From: Narthecium ossifragum
Lineage: Eukaryota > Streptophyta > Magnoliopsida > Dioscoreales > Nartheciaceae
Assembly: GCA_963920575.1 (NCBI GenBank)
Contig: OY986967.1
Coordinates: 5,537,166 to 5,601,165, forward strand
Length of the DNA stretch: 64,000 bases
Direction: 5' to 3'
Positions 55,612 through 64,000 of this stretch are shown piece after piece (position 1 is the stretch's first letter; each line of letters opens with the position of its first letter). Below the pieces are notes generated by a model. That model worked only from the letters and a program-made list of their open reading frames with translations. It was not told the DNA's origin and did no database searches. The translations under genes were made by a program, and so were the position numbers.

Positions 55612-55795
55612 ACTACCAACTTTACATTGGATCTTTATATACATGAATTCTATTACATAAGTATCCACAATGTACATTGAATAGAATTTGTAACTGTACA
55701 ATTTGGGGAACAACTTGCACTTCATGCATTTTGCTTAGACTGTAATTACATATAAGATGAAATGAATTGTTACGTAGTCAATAGCCATACATATT
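55612..55795. repeat. Conserved tail module after minisatellite array 3
   Basis: ACATTGGATCTTTATATACATG to TCCACAATG is nearly the same as at 22986-23041, 58975-59030 and 61020-61075. Array and tail thus moved or were copied as one unit between intron and 3' flank. Confidence 0.8.
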
Positions 55796-58309
55796 TCAGT
55801 TCCGCATTATAAATCTCTCAATCAACCTGGCTTTGAATTGTGTAATCTCATCTTCATCAATTTGTCTTGGTTCTTGATGTCGATGATGAATTGCTATTTC
55901 CCGCATCAAGTAGCACATATACATTGAACAATCATTCATGATTAATGAATTGCCAACACAAGTTAGATACAAATAGTATTAAATTCTAAACATCTAATTT
56001 GTTCCATTTGATATATTTTCTCAAGTGTTTCTTACGAGTCAGGACTCTGCTGCGAAGCACTTTTGATGTTTACAATTGGTTTATGTATGTCTGGAGTTGT
56101 GCTGATTTGATTTCTGCATTCGTCTTCAATTAATTCTTTCTGTGATTAAAATAAAGAGAAAATATTAGTTATTCATTTCAATTGGAACATAAATCATTTC
56201 ATAAACAAAGATAATGAACTTGTAGTTGTATAGAGAGCATGTTGCATTACGATTTTTTTGGCGTCCATTAAGAACGCATCTTTGGCATGTTTACCTCTTG
56301 GCCTCATGGAGTTGTAGAAATAGCATTTTTCCTCTCCAATGTTGTAGACCAAGAGTGTTCAGTGAAATGGCCTATTATCAACCTTTTTGGACCCTACTGA
56401 AGACAACATAGTTCATGCCTCCCGAAATAGCTATCAAATATTTCTTAAAAATTTGAGCTGCCAAATCATCATTGAAATACAGCATTAGCATGCTCTGCGG
56501 ATGAAAATATAAGGAAAGTTACTATTTATAATCGTAGATTTGTCGATCATACGTTTCAAGAAATGCATGTTGTAGTTTTGACATACCCAGCAACTGCCCT
56601 GAATGAAGCAAGTCTTTCCATCAAATTCTTCATCCTTGGAAAGTACCTTCGCGTATGCATCTACCACCTTTGAGATGAATTGTTGTTACTTCGATTGAAA
56701 TTACTTTTGATGTATAGAAGATAACTACCAGTTAACTAGCAAAATAAGTACCATTTCACTAGAAAGTAAGTACCAATTAACTTGTGAGCATACAATGGTC
56801 AAGTGACTACCTGTAATTCTCAATGTAGGTGATAGCTAAGTAACTGGTAGTTACTTTCTAGTAATTGGTAGCTAAGTATCTTGTAGTTACTTTCCAGTAA
56901 CTAATAGCTACATAACTGGTAGTTACTTTCCAGTTGCTGGTAGTTACTTTCCAGTAACTAATAGCTACATAACTTGTAATTACTTTCCAGTAACTGGTAG
57001 TTAACTTCCAGTAACTACAAGCTACATAACTGGTAGTTTCTTTGCAGTTATTGGTAGTTACTTTCCGGTAACTGGTAGTTACTTTCCGGTAACTGGTAGT
57101 TACTTTCCGGTAACTACTAGCTACATAACTGGTAGTTACTTTCCAGTAACTGGTAGTTACTTTCCAGTAACTAATAGCTACATAACTGGTAGTTACTTTC
57201 CAGTAACTACTAGCTACATAACTAGAAGTTACTTTGCAGTTTAATGTAGAAAATACGTACCTGGAGTGAGACGTATTGATTTTTCAGCATGTCCATTATC
57301 ATTTCGACATCTATCCAGGTGAATGGGTCATCCTCATTCTTCCAGACTATTGCCCTGTATTGTAAGATAGGGAATTGTCACTATAACTAGATGATAACAT
57401 GTTTCATTTTTTATGCAAGAAAAATAAAAATGGCATTAGAAAAAGGTCATGGATAATTACATTATTCCTTCTTTCGTAAGCAATGTGCTAATTTTGTTGT
57501 AGGCCTCGTCACTGAGATAGTTCCCACATCTATATTTATGTTTGGGTTCCATCCGATGTTGTCTTCCACCTTGTTTATTCTCATCTTGTCTCTCTTGTTG
57601 GACCTCATCATCTTCATGCTCTAGATCCAACAATTGGAATCCCGACATTTCCATTTCTATTTCTTTTCTTTTTTCAGTTCCTGAGGTGTACTGTACTGGT
57701 AATCGTCATCTATTGCCTTCTTTCTCTTTTTTTGCTTGATCCTCTGTACCATTGATCTCTGATGCTGATAAACTACAGGGTTTCCCATAATCTGCTCTAT
57801 TTCCTCCATCTGTGTAATTTTATGAACTTTAGCTTCTTCAAGAATTTCTTGATGCTCTTTGAGGTGAATATCTAGTTGTGCCGTTAAATCAATGATCTCA
57901 GTTTCTTGTTCCTCTATTTTTGCTGCCATTTTCTCCTGCTCTGTCTCCACCTGTATAATCTTCAACATTAGATGCTTGTTCTCTTCATTCTTCAGTGACA
58001 TCCTTTCAGTTAAGTCGACAATTGTCTTCTTCAGATCATGGATCTCATTCTGAATAATGTCATTGTCTTTCTTCAGGTCATCATTAGCCAGGAGGAGGGC
58101 ATCTGTCTCAGCGTTGTGGCACGTAGTACCACCAAGTCTTCATGCAGCTTCACATTATTTGCTGTCAGTTGCATGTTGGCCTTGATTACAGATTGCGTTT
58201 ATGCATTTGAAGATGCTATGTCCATTTCCAGGAATACAATCTTTGATTGCAATTCACTAATGATCTCATTACTGGGTTGCATCTCTGGCTGATCTTTGGC
58301 CAGCCCGAC
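55796..58309 (-). pseudogene. Coiled-coil / Ulp1-like (C48) cysteine protease gene (copy A)
   Basis: Minus-strand exons: 58309-57461 (long coiled coil; KQKKRKKAID basic patch), 57354-57261 (AIVWKNEDDPFTWIDVEMI), 56667-56587 (VVDAYAKVLSKDEEF), 56494-56220, 56139-56036 and a last exon of about 55960-55796. The fourth exon has the protease His in RPFH, followed by a stop where Trp is usual, and LLVYNIGEEKCYFYNSMRP, where family members have Asp before Ser. The last exon has NDCSMYMCYLMRE with the nucleophile Cys. Frame changes in the A-run near 57655 and near 56360 also break it. Relatives remove SUMO-like tags; the activity of MULE versions is unproven. Confidence 0.78.
56690..57245. repeat. 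Minisatellite array 4, in a Ulp1 gene intron
   Basis: Lies in the intron between 57261 and 56667. Plus-strand units of ACTGGTAGTTACTTTCCAGTA with ACTAATAGCTACATA spacers, preceded by a few inverted units (56700-56790). Relative to the host gene it is in the opposite direction to array 5. Confidence 0.92.
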
Positions 58310-58344
58310 CTGAACTTAATATGGAAAACAAGTTTAAAAGTAAA

Positions 58345-58970
58345 GTGGAGAGTAACTACCAGTGAAAGTAACTACCATTAAGCTTGAAAGTAACTACAAT
58401 TCTGGAAAGTAACTACCAATTCAACGTCAAATGTTTTATTTTGGAATGCAACTACCAGTGAATTGGAAAGTAACTACCAGTGAACTGGAAAGTAACTACC
58501 AGTTCAATGTTTTATTCTGGAAAGTAACTACCATGAAAGTATTAAATAAGTAAACTTGAAATTGACAAACAACCTGAAAAGTAATACTTACATGGTAGTT
58601 ACTTTCCAGTTTTACTTACTTGGAAAGTAACTACCAGTTTCATAACTACAATTCTGGAAAATAACTACCAGTTATATAACTACAATTCTGAAAAGTAACT
58701 ACCTGTTACATAACTACAATTCTGGAAAGTAACTACCAGTTCACATTGTTTGTAGCCAGATTTGGTGGGAAGGGATAATTATTGAATAGTCCTTTTTACG
58801 TAAACTTTTTCCAAGTAAGTATAACTGGAGAGTAACTACCGGTGAAAGTAAGTACCAGTGAAAAGTAACTATCAATGTAAGTAATTAACATTTCTCAAGT
58901 AAATAATCTCTAAAGCTGGAAAGTAAATAATCTCAAATAACATTTCTCAAGTAACATACAGAAAGTAACT
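58345..58970. repeat. Minisatellite array 5, at the duplication junction
   Basis: Units in inverse orientation on the plus strand (GGAAAGTAACTACCAGTT). Belongs to the intron upstream of 58309 up to about 58885, then changes into transposase-intron sequence. The 39-base motif GGGATAATTATTGAATAGTCC lies at 58772-58810. Confidence 0.9.
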
Positions 58971-59051
58971 ACCAATTTAACATTGGATCTTTATATACAT
59001 GAATTCTATTACATAAGTATCCACAATGTGTTTTTGATAATTGTTTTGAAG

Positions 59052-60186
59052 GTTTGTTTCCTCTTGCTTTCGCCATTGTGGATGCGGAGAACGAGGAAAA
59101 CTGGTCATGGTTCCTTGTTCGTTTGAAAGTGATCTTATCAACGGAACGGATTACCACATTCATCTCGGATTGGAACATTGGTCTCTTGAAAACAATGCCA
59201 GAGGTGTTTCCTGGTTGTCATCATGCGTAATTTCCTGTATCACTTCAAGCAAAATCTGAGGACTTGTTTTAGCGGGAGAATTTCAAATGGTGCTTTCAAG
59301 GACACAGTCGTATATAAGTTTGCCGAGTGTGCTTATGCTCCTACTGTTGATCTATTTGAGTTGAAGGTTCAACAACTTTTGCAGGTGGGAAAGCATATTG
59401 CTGCAAAGTTCTTACATAATTTGCCACCTGAGAAATATGCCAATGCCTATTTTCAAGGCCACAGATATGGCTTGATGTGCTCAAATGCTGCAGAATCATT
59501 CAATGCTTGGATTGGTTATGAAAGGAACTTACCTATTATGAAATTATTTGATGTGATTAGGGTTAAACTGTTGCAGCAGTTGTCAGGTAAATTAATACTT
59601 TTTAGCAGTCAATCAACAAATTTTTTTGTCTCATGTCATATTGCTACTTGACACTTAGTTTGTGCAGGCAGATAGGAGGGAGGCATGCAATAGTTTCAGG
59701 TCACAGATTTGCCCTGAAATCGATCGTAGACTATTAGTAGCATTTAACGAGGGGAGGTCTTGGATTGTGAACAATTCTACTAGATTGTTGTTTGAGGTTT
59801 ATTCGGACACGTATGTTTCTGTTGATATTGGAAATAGAACATGCTAATGCTGTCAGTGGCAGATCAATGGCATCCCTTGCTCGCATGCGATGGCTTGCAT
59901 CATGATGACAAGACAAGAACTGAGCTCTTTTGTTGATGATTTTTTCCACACGTCATGTTATGCTAGGAGTTACTATTTCCCAATTTATCCGGTTCTAACG
60001 ATGAGCAAGCCAGATCATGCACCCAGAGATGAAGTTGTTCTACCTCCTTTATCTAGGAGACCACCTGGCAGACCGAAGAAGAAGAGAATCAAGTCCAAAG
60101 GAGAGTTTGGTAGATCCATCAAATGCGGTCGTTGTGGTTGTGAGGGTCATCATAATAGGAAGTCATGTAAAGAACCTTTAGATTAG
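59052..60186 (+). pseudogene. MULE transposase, C-terminal half (copy B)
   Basis: Exon 59052-59586 begins GLFPLAFAIVDAENEENWSW. The second catalytic position reads ISDWNIG (ISDRNVG in copy A), the frame shifts near 59222, then CSNAAESFNAWI holds the Glu. Exon 59672-60186 has the SWIM finger, where TAA replaces a codon after RTC, the AT-hook-like RRPPGRPKKKR and the final knuckle CIKCGR-type with stop at 60186. N-terminal exons are absent because the copy begins in the intron. It provides the undisturbed site for the element 2 insertion (GACAC at 59301-59305). Confidence 0.87.
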
Positions 60187-60261
60187 TGTTTCAATGGCAT
60201 TCATTTAAATTTGTGTATTTGAGATTAGTTCTTTGTCAATTTCCAGTTTAGTTATGTAAAC

Positions 60262-61019
60262 ATCTAACGTTGAACTAGTAGTTACTTTCCAGTGCACTTG
60301 TAGTTACGTTCCAAAATAAGACATTTGATGTTGAACTGTTAGTTACTTTCCAGAATTGCATTTACTTTCAAGCTTAATGATAATTACTTTCAAGCTTAAT
60401 GGAAGTTCCTTTCCAGAATAAAACATTGAACTGGTAGTTACTTTCATGCTTAACGATAGTTACTTTCCAGTTCACTGGTAGTTACTTTCCAATTCACTGG
60501 TAGTTACGTTCCAAAATAAAACATTTGACACTGAACTGGTAGTTACTTTCCAAAATTGCATTTACTTTCAAGCTTATTGGTAGTTACTTTCTAGAATAAA
60601 ACATTAAACTGGTAGTTACTTTCCAGTTCACTGGTAGTTATTTTCCAGTTCACTGGTAGTTACTTTCATGCTTAACGGTAGTTACTTTTCCAGTTCACTG
60701 GTAGTTACTTTCCAATTCAATTGTAGCTACGTTCCAAAATAGAACATTTGACGTTGAACTTGTAGTTACATTCCAAAATTGCATTTACTTTCAAGCTTAA
60801 TGGTAGTTACTTTCCAAAATAAAACATTGAACTGGTAGTTACTTTCCAGTTCACTGGTAGTTACTTTCATGCTTAACGGTAGTTACTTTCCAGAATAAAG
60901 CATTGAACATTGTAAAGTAACTACCTGATGTCACGATTTAAATGGTACTATCATCTCTAAAGCTGGAAACTAAATAATCTCAAATAATATATTTCAAGTA
61001 ACATATGGAAAGTAACTAC
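60262..61019. repeat. Minisatellite array 6, downstream of transposase copy B
   Basis: Counterpart of array 3, with the same higher-order period. The tail module follows at 61020-61075. A very short array 7 lies at 61150-61200. Confidence 0.92.
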
Positions 61020-61420
61020 CAACTTTACATTGGATCTTTATATACAGGAATTGTATTACATAAGTATCCACAATGTACATTGAATAGAATTTGAAACTGT
61101 ACAATTTGGGGAACAACTGGCACTTCATGCATTTTGCTTAGACTGTAGTTATTTAGCTAGTAGTTACTACTAGCTACATAACTGGTAGTTACTTTCCTGT
61201 TTAATGTAGAAAATACTTATCTGGAGTGAGACGTATTGATTTTTCAGCATGTCCATTATCATTTCGACATCTATCCAGGTGAATGGGTCATCCTCATTCT
61301 TCCAGACTGTTGCCATGTATTGTAAGATAGGGAATTGTCACTGTAACTAGATGATAACATGTTTCATTTTTTATGCAAGAAACATAAAATGGTATTCGAA
61401 AAAGGGCATGGATAATTACA

Positions 61421-63129
61421 TCATTCCTTCTTCCGCAAGCAATGTGCTAATTTTGTTGTAGGCCTCGTCACTGAGATAGTTCCCACATCTATATTTATGT
61501 TTGGATTGCATCCGATGTTGTCTTCCACCTTGTTTATTCTCATTTGTCTCTCTTGTTGAACCTCATCATCTTCATACTCTAGATCCAACAACTGGAATCC
61601 CGACATTTCCATTTAGATTTTTTTTTCTTTTTTTTTCAATTCCTGAGGTGTACTGTACTGGTAATCGCCATCTATTGCCTTCTTTCTCTTTTTTTGCTTG
61701 ATCCTCTGTACCATTGATCTCTGATGCTGATCAACGACAGGGTTTCCCATAGTCTGCTCTATTGCCTCCATCTGTGTAATTTTATGAACTTCAGCTTCTT
61801 CAAGAATTTCTTGATGCTCTTTGAGGTGAATATCTAGTTGTGTCCTTAAATCAATGATCTCATTTTCTTGTTCCTTTATTTTTGCTGCCATTTTCTCCTG
61901 CTCTGTCTCCACCTGTATGCTCTTCAACACTTGATGCCTATTCTCTTCATTCTTCAGTGACATCCTTTCAGTTAAGTCGGCAATTGTCTTCTCTAGATCA
62001 TTGATCTCATTCTGAATAATGTCATTGTCTTTCTTCAGGTCATCATTAGCCAGGAGGAGTGCATCTGTCTCAGCTGTTGTGGCACGCAGTACCACCAAGT
62101 CTTCCTGCAGCTTCGCATTATTTGCTGTCAGCTGCATGTTGGCCTTGATTACAGATTCCCTTTCTACATTTGAAGATGCTATGTCCATTTCCAGGAATAC
62201 AATCTTTGCTTGCAATTCACTAATGATCTCATTACTGGGTTGCATCTCTGGCTGATCTTTGGCCAGCCCGGCCTGAAATTAATATGGAAAACAAGTTTAA
62301 AAGTAAAGTGGAGAGTAACTACCATTAAGCTTGAAAGTAACTACAAGTTCAACGTCAAATGTTTTATTTTGGAACACAACTACCAGTGAATTGGAAAGTA
62401 GCTACCAGTGAACTGGAAAGTAACTACCAGTTCAATGTTCAATGTTTTATTCTTGAAAGTAACTACCATGAAAGTATTACATAAGTAAACTTGAAATTGA
62501 CAAACAACCTGGAAAGTAAAACTTACATGGTAGTTACTTTCCAGGTAAGTATAACTGGAAAGTAACTACCAGTTACATAACTACAATTCTGGAAAGTAAC
62601 TACCAGTTCACATTGTTTGTAGGCAGATTTCGTAGGAAGGGATAATTATTGAATAGTCCTTTTTACATAAACTTTTTCCAGGTAAGTATAACTGGAGAGT
62701 AACTATCGGTGAAAGTAAGTACCAATGAAAAGTTACTACCAATGTAAGTAATTAAGAGTGAAAAGTACCTTGGTGACAATGTTGTCATTTAAGCCATGCG
62801 AGATGTTGTCATCTTCACCAATATCCATATTACATTGTTCCATTTCAACCTGCAATTTGAAATATGCTTAGATGTATTTGAGCATAATTGTTTTTTTTTA
62901 TTTGAAAGAGATAAATAAGAAACACCTCATACATTTATATCAGGAAGTTGTATGTCATCCATTGGTTCTTCAATGACTTTGTCTTGTGGCGCGTGCGTAG
63001 GACTGGTGTCATCGCGTGTATCACTGTCAGCAGAAGAGGAAGACCAACAACAGTTACAACAGCAAGAAAGCTTCATATTTTACTTGCTTACCTTCTAGGC
63101 CTCCTCATAATAATCGCCTCGGCTGCAGC
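61421..63129 (-). pseudogene. Coiled-coil part of the Ulp1-type gene (copy B), with upstream exons
   Basis: Exons on the minus strand: 63129-63092 (38 nt), 63023-62933 (SDTRDDTSPTHAPQD), 62849-62769 (VEMEQCNMDIGEDDN), 62272-61432 (AGLAKDQPEMQPSNEIISEL and about 190 residues of heptad coiled coil, ending with CGNYLSDEAYNK). All junctions have GT-AG ends and agreeing phases. A stop in the A-run near 61617 interrupts. The next exon (AVWKNEDD type, about 61325-61230) is still recognisable. The protease exons are missing: sequence equivalent to about 55755-57190 of copy A is deleted. Without the protease it could only be a coiled-coil protein. Confidence 0.75.
62312..62745. repeat. Minisatellite array 8, in the Ulp1 gene intron (copy B)
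   Basis: Counterpart of array 5; the 39-base motif is at 62639-62677. It lies between exons 62849-62769 and 62272. Confidence 0.9.
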
Positions 63130-63197
63130 CTGTCCGAGCACCAGTAAAACCACCACAATTAATTAAGGGAAGAAGTCTATCAAATCCTAAAATGCGG

Positions 63198-63605
63198 CTC
63201 TACTAACTGAAGTAGAAATGATCAAATTGATGAGATTAATTGATTGAAAGCGGTATCCAATAGAAGAGGTTTCTGAAAAATTTCCAAGCACATGGTTTTC
63301 TCATCATAATGGTAGAAAATAGTCTTGGAAATTGTATGTCTCATGATATCCAAATCCTTGTATGTATGTCAAACTCTTGGCTTATTAGATAAATGCCCCT
63401 CTACTAACCGAAGTAAAAATGATCAATTGATGAGATTAATTGATTAATACCAGTATGCAATACAAGAGGGTTCTAAAAAATTTTCAAGCACATGATTTTC
63501 TCATCATTATGGTAGAAGATAGACTTGAAATTGTATGTCTCATGGTATCCAAATCCTTATGTATGTATGTCCAACTCTTGCCTTTATCAAATAAGTACCA
63601 CATAC
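63198..63605. repeat. Imperfect tandem duplication, unit about 201 bp
   Basis: CTCTACTAACTGAAGTAGAAATG at 63198 returns as CTCTACTAACCGAAGTAAAAATG at 63399. Similarity continues through AAGCACATGNTTTTCTCATCAT and GTATGTATGTCNAACTCTTG. It lies in the intron between the B3-like exons and the 38-nt exon. Confidence 0.88.
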
Positions 63606-63644
63606 AGAGTGTTACATGGCTATCGATGAAAGAATATTGCAGAC

Positions 63645-63960
63645 CTCCTTATAGCTCATTTCCGGGAGTTTAGCGACGCGAGTTGATCTCCTCAACACGA
63701 CGGACTCCATGTCTTCGCTGCGGGCCTTTCGCTTCGCCTGCTTTAAATTAAGCACCAAGAGATCAGAGAAGAGGTTGAACATAGAGAAAGGGGGATACTG
63801 TTAGATTAGATGGTACCGGAGAGGGCCTGGGTTTGGTGGGGGTGGGGGACTCCTTGAGGGTGAGGGAGAGGTGGCTGAGCTTGAACTCCTCCAGCTTCCT
63901 CTTGTTCTCCTCCACGTTCTTGCGCCGCAACTCCTCATAGGATGCCTCCTCATAATAATG
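63645..63960 (-). CDS. B3-family protein N-terminal exons, joined in phase to the Ulp1-type gene
   Basis: Minus-strand exon 63960-63817 reads EEASYEELRRKNVEENKRKL then EEFKLSHLSLTLKESP. Exon 63737-63645 reads AKRKARSEDMES and VVLRRSTRVAKLPEMSYKE. Both match the conserved N-terminus found upstream of the DNA-binding domain in many plant B3 proteins (YEELRRKRVEENKRK-type and RRS.RV..LP). Splice sites are GT at 63816 and AG at 63738. The B3 domain itself is not present. The next downstream exons (63129 on) belong to the Ulp1-type gene, with matching phase. The start codon is not seen; sequence beyond 63943 looks rearranged. It may be the edge of a host gene or a captured piece. Confidence 0.65.
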
Positions 63961-64000
63961 TCACTGTCAGCAGAAGAGGATCTTTCTCACACACCTTCCC
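63944..64000. other. Rearranged joint at the window end
   Basis: 16 bases (63944-63959) equal 63099-63114, and the next 20 (63961-63980) equal 63021-63040, in the same orientation but swapped order. Sequence continues beyond the window. Confidence 0.7.

Larger units (their letters stand above)
16958..63130 (+). mobile_element. Composite Mutator-like element with transposase and Ulp1-type gene, partly duplicated, with nested insertions
   Basis: Taking out the nested LTR elements leaves a plus-strand MuDR-type transposase gene (18122-54790), a 3' minisatellite, then a convergent minus-strand gene for a coiled-coil/Ulp1-like protein (from 58309 down to 55796). The segment from the transposase intron to a Ulp1 gene intron is present a second time (about 58885-62750). 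The repeat junction near 58885 links a Ulp1 intron to a transposase intron, so this is a tandem duplication, not two separate insertions. MULEs with a Ulp1-like gene are known in plants (Kaonashi-type). Terminal inverted repeats were not found, so both boundaries are approximate: the left is set by a 39-bp shared motif, the right by loss of homology. Confidence 0.68.

Noticed and set aside
17590..62745. The regularly spaced minisatellite could be taken for a CRISPR-like array
   Set aside because: Units vary in sequence and spacing, spacers are themselves repeated, both orientations occur, and the surroundings are spliced plant genes.

Overview
This is nuclear DNA from a flowering plant. There are intron-containing genes, plant Ty3/gypsy retrotransposons, Mutator, PIF/Harbinger and hAT transposons, and fragments of plant gene families (CYP71-like P450, non-specific lipid-transfer protein, B3-domain protein). 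The species is not identifiable from what I see. The GC-rich coding fragments would fit a monocot, but that is a weak guess. No bacterial-type operon, CRISPR, rRNA or tRNA gene was seen. Almost the whole window is a nested stack of transposable elements. The best candidate for ordinary host gene sequence is the B3-like exons at the far right end.

Layout. (1) 1-7331: the left-truncated 5' half of a minus-strand Tat-lineage Ty3/gypsy element (element 1), interrupted by a solo LTR at 3096-5492. (2) 7332-9632: AT-rich relic sequence. (3) 9633-13062: a PIF/Harbinger element with TAA target-site duplication (TSD), internally deleted so that its transposase gene is fused to its Myb/SANT gene. (4) 13359-16709: a Pack-MULE with long terminal inverted repeats. 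It carries a P450 / lipid-transfer-protein / unknown chimera, and a hAT element (15241-16562) is nested in it. (5) about 16958-63130: a Mutator-like element (MULE) with a plus-strand transposase gene and a convergent minus-strand gene encoding coiled coils and a Ulp1-like cysteine protease. It is partly duplicated in tandem and full of a minisatellite with the core TGGTAGTTACTTTCC. (6) Right edge, 63645-63960: exons of a B3-family N-terminus that join, in matching splice phase, to the Ulp1-type gene.

Insertions inside the MULE: a solo LTR at 19590-22980 (TSD ACTAC) that itself holds a hAT MITE (20626-21329); and Tat element 2 at 23315-53905 (TSD GACAC), which splits a transposase exon. Element 2 is in turn split by a third retrotransposon at 27037-43139 (TSD AAGAT), which has a 2313-codon open gag-pol. 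The paralogous uninterrupted site for most of these insertions is present elsewhere in the window, so the nesting order can be read directly.

How the parts work together: elements 2 and 3 both show LTR, primer binding site (PBS), gag, protease, reverse transcriptase, RNase H, integrase, then an antisense plant-mobile-domain gene, polypurine tract (PPT) and LTR. Element 3 also has a second, archaeal-type RNase H and looks youngest. The MULE genes, the Pack-MULE cargo and the Harbinger genes are all damaged by stops, frameshifts or deletions. The most unusual material is the MULE with its Ulp1 gene, its minisatellite arrays inside introns, and its phase-matched B3 exons.
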